DNA of 64,000 bases, from the NCBI RefSeq assembly GCF_021155765.1, contig NC_060106.1, forward strand, positions 13,108,031 through 13,172,030. Reading direction: 5' to 3'. This document shows positions 26,728 to 38,100 of the stretch, one piece after another. Under the pieces are notes generated by a model. That model saw only the letters and a list, made by a program, of their open reading frames with translations. It was not told where the DNA came from and searched no databases. Numbering within the stretch: position 1 is the first letter of the stretch; every line of letters begins with the position of its first letter. This DNA is from Diprion similis (Eukaryota; Arthropoda; Insecta; Hymenoptera; Diprionidae). The position numbers and the translations under genes were made by a program.

Positions 26728-26910
26728 CAAGGCCTGAACGATGATCTCTCGTTTCTTCAAACATGTGTTATCCAGTATGTTTATAAGAATAGAAGCCAGG
26801 AATGGTTTTTTGTACAGAAGACTAGTACTGCGTTGCTAAACTTCGAAAGACATTCAACATGGGGTACAATGCGCCCAAATAAGTTCAGCTAATGAGTTAA
26901 TGTACAGAGA
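26728..26910 (+). repeat. Dispersed repeat, copy 1 (in probable TAK1 3' UTR)
   Basis: About 183 bp, aligning end to end with 30430-30612 at roughly 80% identity by eye. Shared blocks include CTAAACTTCG, ACATTCAACATGG and ACAATGCGCCCA. It starts about 140 bp after the TAK1 stop. No terminal inverted repeats or coding capacity are evident. It may be a non-autonomous element or a duplicated piece of 3' UTR. Confidence 0.75.
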
Positions 26911-27476
26911 CATCCGAAAATCAAATGAATATTTTCTAGTAGTAATTAGTGAAGTACTACAATGGGCAGATACACATCGAAAACGATCTGTAACGTAACT
27001 TGACCGAATTTAACACAAATTTTTATTCATCTACCCGAATAGTATCAGGGATTTCAAACTTCTAATTACATTTTCACCACCTCTTTCAATATCTTCAAAG
27101 TGTTTTTTTAAAGAAGGTACACCAAATGTCTCCAGATAAGATTGATAGCAATATTTATCAATTAATATCTTTAAGGCGACGAAAATCATACACACCTCAA
27201 TTTAAAAGATCATATTTGAAACCAAAGTTGGTGAAAAAAAAAAACATAAGGAATAGGTGTATCATACAAAATAGAAATTCCTAAGCATTGTATGGAAAAC
27301 AACTTATGAGTAATGATGAAAGTTTATTAGTAGTGGTACATTCTTTATATTATGTCTTCTAGTTATATATTTATACAAATTTGATACACTGGTTTTAAAA
27401 TAATTACTAATGATTTTAACCAGCGCTACGATTTAAAACAAATAGAATTTGAACTGTCGTAGGTAATATACATACC

Positions 27477-27497
27477 TATACACACACACACATACAC
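27477..27497. repeat. CA microsatellite
   Basis: A short (CA)n run flanked by TATA and TACAC in the DNA downstream of TAK1. Confidence 0.8.
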
Positions 27498-29400
27498 GAA
27501 CATATGTTTTCAAGATGAAATTTACAGTACGTCGTAAAAATTTCCTTTGAAATATACAGTTGACAAACATACTTAGACTGTGCTCAGAATGATGTACAGG
27601 AGAAGCGCGGCCAAGGTTATTGAACTGTACTTATTACGCCATTGAATCACTTCCACGATATTCTGCTGCCAGTTTGGTGTACTTTAAAATTCTGCAATTA
27701 AAACTATTCAGCTTCAACATGAACAAATCTATTCTCAACTCTAATAAGTTTATGTTAATAGTATATCGAGAAAATCACTCAACTTATCATACTTAATCAT
27801 AGGGAGCGAATGTCTTGAGATTGTGATTCAACTTTGTCTGTCCAACAACATTTCTTACCTGCGCAAATTGCAAACATTTCCTGCACAGCCAGTTTATTTA
27901 AGTTGCAAGAAAAAGGAAATAATAGGATACTTTAAACCGTTCTGTGCTTTAGTATTGTTAAATTTTTAAACCGAAGCAACATACATATAATATTCTAGTC
28001 GAATGTTGTAAATAATCGAAGATATTGTTCTATCGTATTCCCATAATTTTTAAATATAAAGTACCTAAAGTGCTGGACGGTGAACGTGTGCTAGTGTAAA
28101 AGACTGTAAATTACATGTATATACTCGGTAGTCCCTCTTCTTATTAACTTGACACAAGTAAATCTGATAACTTATGCCGATAGTCGAAATATTTTATCGC
28201 ATATGTGATATATGTTATACCTTGAACTGAACACATTTCCGTATGTTATGTAACTTATTGATAAATAGTAATCAATACGCTTCACAAGGCTGTGTATCAA
28301 AACTTGATGTAAAGGCAGAGCTATAAAGTTCAAGACTTTTCCCCTTGCTTTCATTTTTGCAACAGCATCTGCTTTAGTATCTTTTATCTCTACATGTTGC
28401 AGACTGTTTCGGAAATTCTGGAATGCTGTACAAACGGCAAATTGACAATGAATGCATATTTTTTTGTATACCCAATCATCACTAGAACTTCACGAATCAT
28501 AGAAAAGTGAGAAGAGTGGCTACATCATTTATTACGTATTAGAACTGAATCTGCACATTGGATCAGCTAATTAACAATGCTGAAACCAACAGCGCTTTCA
28601 CATAGATCCAAACTCAGCTAATTGTTTCCATGCATTGGTGAAATTGAGTGTGATGGAATGATCTGCAGATGTCTGTGAACCTTTTACTGTTGCAATAGAT
28701 AACTGGGTAGAATATACCGAAATGATTTTAACAACCATAAAAGGGAAACATTACTGTTGAGCAGCTAATCGTGGGGTGGTACCGAAGATTACAGCCTAGA
28801 AGCAAAGCTTGTAGATGTATTCTAGCAAGAAGCAGATGTGGACTCAATTCACATCGAACATTTGACTTAATTGTCTTATTTAAGTCCACTTGCTGGATAA
28901 ATTGACAAAGCAACTTACCTGTCAGTCATGGCTCATTGGCTCATTGTTAGAAGAGTACCTAATTATGGGTATTGAGTATACTATTTTTGTTGCTAAATTA
29001 AAACATTTCGCTTCACATTGCGAGGAGCAAGACAAATTGAAATATTTGTAATTATCTATTTATAGTCAGTTATTTTCATAGTATAAAACATGCATTTCAT
29101 GTACTATTGTGATGTATAATTTATAAAAACACAGTTTACAGATGGATGTTCATTCGTTCGAAGTCCCACTATTTCCTAAGTTCGTGCTTTGAATGATCCT
29201 ACACCAAAACCAGCCGAAACTATTAGAGTGGCATCAGACTGGCAAACGCGATAATGATCACGCAATTTTGTCAAGCAGAAAAGTTACGGAATTACATTTT
29301 GCCGCTGGGAAAAATTTTTTTTTGTAACACCTGCCTGGAAAGTGTCATTTTCGAGGCTTGCGTAGCGTGCGTGAAATGCTTTATTCCTGAATAACAAAGT

Positions 29401-29482
29401 TGGCGCATGCGCACATTCGATATGCTCTATTTTCCGCTGTAGATGATTCGTGGCGCATGCGTGTATTCGATATACTCTATTT
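29401..29482. promoter_or_regulatory. Two direct repeats carrying NRF1-like palindromes
   Basis: Two copies of a 32-bp segment lie 50 bp apart (29401-29432, 29451-29482). Each begins TGGCGCATGC and continues with ATTCGATATRCTCTATTT. The first contains the perfect palindrome GCGCATGCGC, matching the NRF1/ewg consensus; the second has GCGCATGCGT. Such sites usually mark housekeeping promoters, but no gene was recognised directly next to them. They may belong to an unseen non-coding transcript or be a chance duplication. Confidence 0.4.
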
Positions 29483-30081
29483 CCCTCTCAAATAACACTT
29501 TCCTATGCGTGTGTTACAAAAAACAGCGTGTGTAGCTAGTGCGCGAAGGCGATTCCTGCCTCGTGTGATCGCAGCACTGTCAGTTGGTTCGTGCTGCAAA
29601 CTTCACACTCGTCGGATTTCGCCTACTTCACGCACTGGCTACACAATATACTTTTATTCCTGACTCAACTGTAATGTCCACTTTATTGATTTTTCAAAAA
29701 TGGAGCAAAAGTAAAATACAAAGAGGACAATCCCTCTTATACTTGTTTCCCGCAAATTTACTTTTTTACCCCAAATGCGGTTGCCACAAAGCGGTTCCCA
29801 GTTTTCGAAGCAAAAAGATGGCTATGATTCAGCCGGGAATAAAGTAGTAGTAGAAGTAGTAGTAACGTGTATTAATGCCCATAGCAATGTTGGACAACTG
29901 AAGTGAGAATGTATGTATAGGGTAAAATTAGAGACCTTAAGCTGATTCAAATGTACTAAAACAGCTGAGAAAGATCAAAAAAACAAAATGTAAACGAACA
30001 AAAGCGCAAGTACAGCGATACACAAAATTTAAATGAATTATAGATAGACGGAGGTCAGGTTGTCTGAAATAACTCAAAGTA

Positions 30082-30187
30082 CAAAATAATATAAAATAGA
30101 ATAAAATAACATAAAATTAAAAAAAAATAAATAAAATAAAAGAGAATAAAATAAAATGACATAAAATAAGATAAAATAAAATAAATT
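30082..30187. repeat. A-rich simple repeat (ATAAAATA type)
   Basis: About 105 bp of imperfect AAAATA/AATAAA pentamer and hexamer repeats. No adjacent retroelement body was found to which it could be the tail. Confidence 0.85.
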
Positions 30188-30330
30188 GAAAGTATAACTA
30201 CATACTAAACAATACAAATAAATACGATGAATAATTCAAAATACATTTAGAAACCAAAAGAAGGCCATGAAAAACCGAACTAAACAGCAACATGTCCTAT
30301 GATATACCTATGTTGGCACACTAATAAAAG

Positions 30331-30750
30331 CGACGGCATTATATTCGGACTGCGCGCATTCGATTACTCTAGCAAAATTACGTCGGTTTAATGCATCAAA
30401 GAACTATTTCCAGCATCGTCCAAAATCCTCAAGGCTGAATGATGATCACTCGTTACGTCGAACGTGTATTTTTCAGCATGTTTATGGAAATGAAAACTAG
30501 GAATGGTTTTTTTGTACGAAAGACTAGTTCTGCATTGCTAAACTTCGTGAAACATTCAACATGGAGAACAATGCGCCCAGATAGGTCCGGCTGATGGGTC
30601 GATGTCCACAGATTAATCTTACTTTTTGAGTATAAAGTATTCTGTCAGAATCGATTTCTGAAACCCTTACGAGACTAATTGGACCTCAAAGACTGCGAAA
30701 ACGGCGTTTAAATCGTCGTGGGTCCAATAATTAAGGAAATATGAATAAAT
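30331..30750 (+). repeat. Isolated degenerate satellite monomer, interrupted by a repeat
   Basis: Two segments align to consecutive parts of the satellite monomer found from 31120 onward. The left part (about 30331-30434) matches the block around GGACTGCG...AAAATTACGTCGG and ends near AAAATCC..AAGG. The right part (30613 to about 30750) resumes at TTAATCTTAC (array TTAGCCTTAC) and runs through CTAATTGGA and CGTGGGTCCAA. The 183-bp dispersed repeat (30430-30612) sits between them. It is much more diverged than any array copy. Confidence 0.7.
30430..30612 (+). repeat. Dispersed repeat, copy 2 (inserted in a satellite relic)
   Basis: Partner of 26728-26910, same orientation, 3.7 kb away. It begins at the shared CAAGG and ends at CACAGA/TACAGAGA. 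Its position splits a degenerate satellite monomer, which suggests insertion into pre-existing satellite DNA. Confidence 0.75.
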
Positions 30751-31030
30751 CATAGAAAAATTCAATTATTTATTCATTTAAATCCAGATTACATGAAATA
30801 GCATTACTAGCTGGGACTAATGACTATCTGATATAATAATTTTCCTACTCTGCTGAAAGTAATGTATATTGCACACCTTCTGACCTGCTATAAAAATGAG
30901 AATTATTATTCAAAGTTCGTTCGTACTACTATGCTACGTTACTTTTTGTCTAGACTTTTGTATTCTATGTCAACTCTTTATATTGCAACACACTGACTGG
31001 AAAACACTTGTGCTAGAACTATAAGTCAAG

Positions 31031-31564
31031 TTAAATAAACAACTGGCATTGATAACAACGAATTTGGAGTTTATCTTCCCCACCTTTATAAAAACTTAAT
31101 GCAAATTTCGATTGATGTTGATGTAGCTCTGGATCCACTGCTCGCCGCGTATTCGGTCTACGATCAATCGATTCCTCTCCCAGAATTACGTCGGAATAGT
31201 GCTTAAGAAAAATAATCGCAGCACTTTTCAAACTCGTCGAAATTTTGGCCGAAAATCCAATGGGGTTAGCCTTAGTTTTTTCCTCATTTCCGGAGCCAAA
31301 AATTTTTGGTTTCGGAATCGATTTGTATGACCCTTTTCGGAGGAAATCGACCCCCAGGAACTCAAAAATCACTTGCAAAAGAGCGTAGAACCAACAGCAG
31401 AGAAATGAGGACGAAAATGAGCAGTTTTTTGGCTGTAACTTTTGATCCGTTGCTCGCAGCGTATTGGGACTACGCTCAATCGATTTCTCTCGCAAAATTA
31501 CGTCGGAATAGTGTCCTGAAGAATTGGTTGCAGCACTTTTCGAAGTCATCGAAATTTTCGCCAA
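31031..31564 (-). other. Open frame across left-edge satellite monomers
   Basis: A 177-codon open frame reads antisense through about one and a half left-edge monomers and ends outside the array. It repeats motifs such as HYSDVIL, SPNTLRA, SFSSSFLCCW and SGNEEKTKANP. It uses the same frame as the right-edge ORF at 60878-61669. I do not recognise a protein family. No promoter or splice evidence supports expression, so it is listed as sequence structure and not as a gene. Confidence 0.4.
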
Positions 31565-32199
31565 AAATCCAAAGGGGTTAGCCTTACTTTTTTGCGATTT
31601 TTGAAGCTAAAAATTTCTGATCTTCGAATTGATTTGTATGACCGTTTCTAGGCTAATTGGAACCCCAGGAACTCAAAAAACACATTAAAAAAAGCGTGGG
31701 ACCAACAGCAGAGAAATGCCGATGAAAATCTGCAGTTTTTTGGCTATAACATTTGATCCGTTGCTCGCAGCGTATTGGGACTACGCTCAGTCGATTTCTC
31801 TCGCAAAATTACGTCGGAATAGTGTCCTAAAGAATTAATTGCAGCACTTCTTAAAGTCTTCGAAATTTTCGCCAAAAATCCAAAGGGGTCAGCCTCACTT
31901 TTTTGCGATTTTTGAAGCTGAAAATTTCTGATCTTTGAATTGATTGGTATGACCGTTTCTAGGCTGATTGGAACCCTAGGAACTCGAAAAACACATTAAA
32001 AGAAGCGTAGGACTAACAGCAGAGAAATGACGATGAAAATCTGCAGTTTTTCGGCTGTAACTTTGCAGGTGTTGCTCGCAGCGTATCAGGACTGCAATGA
32101 ATCGATTCCTTTCGCAAAATCACTTCGGAATAGTACCCTAAAGAATTAATTGCAGCACTTTTCAAAGTCGTCGAAATTTTCGCCAAAAATGCAAAGGGG
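31120..32199. repeat. Left edge of the array: diverged 311-312 bp monomers
   Basis: A partial monomer is followed by three intervals of 312, 311 and 311 bp. The outermost has the type A signature (TTAGTTTTTTCCTCATTTCC). The next two have a type B signature (CTTTTTTGCGATTTTTGAAGC). The core (type C, GGATTTTTTTTGGCCG) begins at 32200. The core is about 8 bp shorter because this segment is shortened. Confidence 0.9.
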
Positions 32200-35100
32200 T
32201 TAGCCTTGGATTTTTTTTGGCCGAAAAATCTTTTGTCTGGGAATCAATACGTATGACGCTTTTTAGACTAATTCGACGCCCAGGAACTCAAAAAACACAT
32301 GAAAAGTAGCCTAGGACCAGCAGCAGAGAAATGACGATGAAAATCTGCAGTTTTTCGGCTGTAACTTTGCCGGTGTTGCTCGCAGCGTATCGGGACTGCG
32401 ATTAATCGATTCCTCTCGCAAAATCACGTCGGAATAGTACCCTAAAGAATTAATTGCAGCACTTTTCAAAGTCGTCGAAATTTTCGCCAAAAATGCAAAG
32501 GGGTTAGCCTTGGATTTTTTTTGGCCGAAAAATCTTTTGTCTGGGAATCAATCCGTATGACGCTTTTTAGACTAATTCGACGCCCAGGAACTCAAAAAAC
32601 ACATAAAAAGTAGCCTAGGACCAGCAGCAGAGAAATGACGATGAAAATCTGCAGTTTTTCGGCTGTAACTTTGCCGGTGTTGCTCGCAGCGTATCGGGAC
32701 TGCGATTAATCGATTCCTCTCGCAAAATCACGTCGGAATAGTACCCTAAAGAATTAATTGCAGCACTTTTCAAAGTCGTCGAAATTTTCGCCAAAAATGC
32801 AAAGGGGTTAGCCTTGGATTTTTTTTGGCCGAAAAATCTTTTGTCTGGAAATCGATCCGTATGACGCTTTTTAGACTAATTCGACGCCCAGGAACTCAGA
32901 AAACACATGAAAAATAGCCTAGGACCAGCAGCAGAGAAATGACGATGAAAATCTGCAGTTTTTCGGCTGTAACTTTGCAGGTGTTGCTCGCAGCGTATCG
33001 GGACTGCGATTAATCGATTCCTCTCGCAAAATCACGTCGGAATAGTACCCTGAAGAATTAATTGCAGCACTTTTCAAAGTCGTCGAAATTTTCGCCAAAA
33101 ATGCAAAGGGGTTAGCCTTGGATTTTTTTTGGCCGAAAAATCTTTTGTCTGGGAATCGATCCGTATGACGCTTTTTAGACTAATTCGACGCCCAGGAACT
33201 CAGAAAACACATGAAAAATAGCCTAGGACCAGCAGCAGAGAAATGACGATGAAAATCTGCAGTTTTTCGGCTGTAACTTTGCAGGTGTTGCTCGCAGCGT
33301 ATCGGGACTGCGATTAATCGATTCCTCTCGCAAAATTACGTCGGAATAGTACCCTAAAGAATTAATTGCAGCACTTTTCAAAGTCGTCGAAATTTTCGCC
33401 AAAAATGCAAAGGGGTTAGCCTTGGATTTTTTTTGGCCGAAAAATCTTTTGTCTGGGAATCGATCCGTATGACGCTTTTTAGACTAATTCGACGCCCAGG
33501 AACTCAGAAAACACATGAAAAATAGCCTAGGACCAGCAGCAGAGAAATGACGATGAAAATCTGCAGTTTTTCGGCTGTAACTTTGCAGGTGTTGCTCGCA
33601 GCGTATCGGGACTGCGATTAATCGATTCCTCTCGCAAAATTACGTCGGAATAGTACCCTAAAGAATTAATTGCAGCACTTTTCAAAGTCGTCGAAATTTT
33701 CGCCAAAAATGCAAAGGGGTTAGCCTTGGATTTTTTTTGGCCGAAAAATCTTTTGTCTGGGAATCCATCCGTATGACGCTTTTTAGACTAATTCGACGCC
33801 CAGGAACTCAGAAAACACATGAAAAATAGCCTAGGACCAGCAGCAGAGAAATGACGATGAAAATCTGCAGTTTTTCGGCTGTAACTTTGCAGGTGTTGCT
33901 CGCAGCGTATCGGGACTGCGATTAATCGATTCCTCTCGCAAAATCACGTCGGAAGAGTACCCTACAGAATTATTTGCAGCACTTTTCAAAGTCGTCGAAA
34001 TTTTCGCCAAAAATGCAAAGGGGTTAGCCTTGGATTTTTTTTGGCCGAAAAATCTTTTGTCTGGGAATCCATCCGTTTGACGCTTTTTAGACTAATTCGA
34101 CGCCCAGGAACTCAGAAAACACATGAAAAATAGCCTAGGACCAGCAGCAGAGAAATGACGATGAAAATCTGCAGTTTTTCGGCTGTAACTTTGCAGGTGT
34201 TGCTCGCAGCGTATCGGGACTGCGATTAATCGATTCCTCTCGCAAAATCACGTCGGAATAGTACCCTGAAGAATTAATTGCAGCACTTTTCAAAGTCGTC
34301 GAAATTTTCGCCAAAAATGCAAAGGGGTTAGCCTTGGATTTTTTTTGGCCGAAAAATCTTTTGTCTGGGAATCGATCCGTATGACGCTTTTTAGACTAAT
34401 TCGACGCCCAGGAACTCAGAAAACACATGAAAAATAGCCTAGGACCAGCAGCAGAGAAATGACGATGAAAATCTGCAGTTTTTCGGCTGTAACTTTGCAG
34501 GTGTTGCTCGCAGCGTATCGGGACTGCGATTAATCGATTCCTCTCGCAAAATTACGTCGGAATAGTACCCTAAAGAATTAATTGCAGCACTTTTCAAAGT
34601 CGTCGAAATTTTCGCCAAAAATGCAAAGGGGTTAGCCTTGGATTTTTTTTGGCCGAAAAATCTTTTGTCTGGGAATCGATCCGTATGACGCTTTTTAGAC
34701 TAATTCGACGCCCAGGAACTCAGAAAACACATGAAAAATAGCCTAGGACCAGCAGCAGAGAAATGACGATGAAAATCTGCAGTTTTTCGGCTGTAACTTT
34801 GCAGGTGTTGCTCGCAGCGTATCGGGACTGCGATTAATCGATTCCTCTCGCAAAATTACGTCGGAATAGTACCCTAAAGAATTAATTGCAGCACTTTTCA
34901 AAGTCGTCGAAATTTTCGCCAAAAATGCAAAGGGGTTAGCCTTGGATTTTTTTTGGCCGAAAAATCTTTTGTCTGGGAATCCATCCGTATGACGCTTTTT
35001 AGACTAATTCGACGCCCAGGAACTCAGAAAACACATGAAAAATAGCCTAGGACCAGCAGCAGAGAAATGACGATGAAAATCTGCAGTTTTTCGGCTGTAA

Positions 35101-38100
35101 CTTTGCAGGTGTTGCTCGCAGCGTATCGGGACTGCGATTAATCGATTCCTCTCGCAAAATCACGTCGGAAGAGTACCCTACAGAATTATTTGCAGCACTT
35201 TTCAAAGTCGTCGAAATTTTCGCCAAAAATGCAAAGGGGTTAGCCTTGGATTTTTTTTGGCCGAAAAATCTTTTGTCTGGGAATCCATCCGTTTGACGCT
35301 TTTTAGACTAATTCGACGCCCAGGAACTCAGAAAACACATGAAAAATAGCCTAGGACCAGCAGCAGAGAAATGACGATGAAAATCTGCAGTTTTTCGGCT
35401 GTAACTTTGCAGGTGTTGCTCGCAGCGTATCGGGACTGCGATTAATCGATTCCTCTCGCAAAATCACGTCGGAATAGTACCCTAAAGAATTAATTGCAGC
35501 ACTTCTCAAAGTCGTCGAAATTTTCGCCAAAAATGCAAAGGGGTTAGCCTTGGATTTTTTTTGGCCGAAAAATCTTTTGTCTGGGAATCGATCCGTATGA
35601 CGCTTTTTAGACTAATTCGACGCCCAGGAACTCAGAAAACACATGAAAAATAGCCTAGGACCAGCAGCAGAGAAATGACGATGAAAATCTGCAGTTTTTA
35701 GGCTGTAACTTTGCAGGTGTTGCTAGCAGCGTATCGGGACTGCGATTAATCGATTCCTCTCGCAAAATTACGTCGGAATAGTACCCTAAAGAATGAATTG
35801 CAGCACTTTTCAAAGTCGTCGAAATTTTCGCCAAAAATGCGAAGGGGTTAGCCTTGGATTTTTTTTGGCCGAAAAATCTTTTGTCTGGGAATCGATCCGT
35901 ATGACGCTTTTTAGACTAATTCGACGCCCAGGAACTCAGAAAACACATGAGAAATAGCCTAGGACCAGCAGCAGAGAAATGACGATGAAAATCTGCAGTT
36001 TTTCGGCTGTAACTTTGCAGGTGTTGCTCGCAGCGTATCAGGACTGCGATTAATCGATTCCTCTCGCAAAATTACGTCGGAATAGTACCCTAAAGATCTA
36101 ATTGCAGCACTTTTCAAAGTCGTCGAAATTTTCGCCAAAAATGCAAAGGGGTTAGCCTTGGATTTTTTTTGGCCGAAAAATCTTTTGTCTGGGAATCGAT
36201 CCGTATGACGCTTTTTAGACTAATTCGACGCCCAGGAACTCAGAAAACACATGAAAAATAGCCTAGGACCAGCAGCAGAAAAATGACGATGAAAATCTGC
36301 AGTTTTTCGGCTGTAACTTTGCAGGTGTTGCTAGCAGCGTATCGGGACTGCGATTAATCGATTCCTCTCGCAAAATTACGTCGGAATAGTACCCTAAAGA
36401 ATTAATTGCAGCACTTTTCAAAGTCGTCGAAATTTTCGCCAAAAATGCAAAGGGGTTAGCCTTGGATTTTTTTTGGCCGGAAAATCTTTTGTCTGGGAAT
36501 CGATCCGTATGACGCTTTTTAGACTAATTCGACGCCCAGGAACTCAGAAAACACATGAAAAATAGCCTAGGACCAGCAGCAGAGAAATGACGATGAAAAT
36601 CTGCAGTTTTTCGGCTGTAACTTTGCAGGTGTTGCTAGCAGCGTATCGGGACTGCGATTAATCGATTCCTCTCGCAAAATCACGTCGGAATAGTACCCTA
36701 AGGAATTAATTGCAGCACTTTTCAAACTCGTCGAAATTTTCGCCAAAAATGCAAAGGGGTTAGCCTTGGATTTTTTTTGGCCGAAAAATCTTTTGTCTGG
36801 GAATCGATCCGTATGACGCTTTTTAGACTAATTCGACGCCCAGGAACTCAGAAAACACATGAAAAATAGCCTAGGGCCAGCAGCAGAGAAATGACGATGA
36901 AAATCTGCAGTTTTTCGGCTGTAACTATGCAGGTGTTGCTAGCAGCGTATCGGGACTGCGATTAATCGATTCCTCTCGCAAAATAACGTCGGAATAGTAC
37001 CCTCAAGAATTAATTGCAGCACTTTTCAAAGTCGTCGAAATTTTCGCCAAAAATGCAAAGGGGTTAGCCTTGGATTTTTTTTGGCCGAAAAATCTCTTGT
37101 CTGGGAATCGATCCGTATGACGCTTTTTAGACTAATTCGACGCCCAGAAACTCAGAAAACACATGAAAAATGGCCTAGGACCAGCAGCAGAGAAATGACG
37201 ATGAAAATCTGCAGTTTTTCGGCTGTAACTTTGCGGGTGTTGCTCGCAGCGTATCGGGACTGCGATTAATCGATTCCTCTCGCAAAATCACGTCGGAATA
37301 GTACCCTAAAGAATTAATTGCAGCTTTTTTCGAAGTCGTCGAAATTTTCGCCAAAAATGCAAAGGGGTTAGCCTTGGATTTTTTTTGGCCGAGAAATCTT
37401 TTGTCTGGGAATCGATCCGTATGACGCTTTTTAGACTAATTCGACGCCCAGGAACTCAGAAAACACATGAAAAATAGCCTAGGACCAGCAGCAGAGAAAT
37501 GACGATGAAAATCTGCAGTTTTTCGGCTGTAACTTTGCAGGTGTTGCTCGCAGCGTATCGGGACTGCGATTAATTGATTCCTCTCGCAAAATTACGTCGG
37601 AATAGTACCCTAAAGAATTAATTGCAGCACTTTTCAAAGTCGTCGAAATTTTCGCCAAAAATGCAAAGGGGTTAGCCTTGGATTTTTTTTGGCCGAAAAA
37701 TCTTTTGTCTGGGAATCGATCCGTATGACGCTTTTTAGACTAATTCGACGCCCAGGAACTCAGAAAACACATGAAAAATAGCCTAGGACCAACAGCAGAG
37801 AAATGACGATGAAAATCTGCAGTTTTTCGGCTGTCACTTTGCGGGTGTTGCTCGCAGCGTATCGGGACTGCGATTAATCGATTCCTCTCGCAAAATCACG
37901 TCGGAATAGTACCCTAAGGAATTAATTGCAGCACTTTTCAAAGTCGTCGAAATTTTCGCCAAAAATGCAAAGGGGTTAGCCTTGGATTTTTTTTGGCCGA
38001 AAAATCTTTTGTCTGGGAATCGATCCGTATGACGCTTTTTAGACTAATTCGACGCCCAGGAACTCAGAAAACACATGAAAAATAGCCTAGGACCAGCAGC

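Larger units (their letters stand above)
26587..30330. other. TAK1 3' UTR and intergenic DNA
   Basis: After the TAK1 stop the sequence is AT-rich with no gene-sized coding signal. It holds one copy of a dispersed repeat (26728-26910), a CA microsatellite (27477-27497), NRF1-like palindromes (29401-29482), a GTAGTAGAA-type short repeat (about 29846-29866) and an A-rich simple repeat (30082-30187). An 87-codon plus-strand ORF at 29584-29847 starts with TTG and has no other support. Confidence 0.7.

Noticed and set aside
29584..29847. 87-codon plus-strand ORF near the NRF1-like sites
   Set aside because: TTG start, no recognisable domain, no splice or polyadenylation context.
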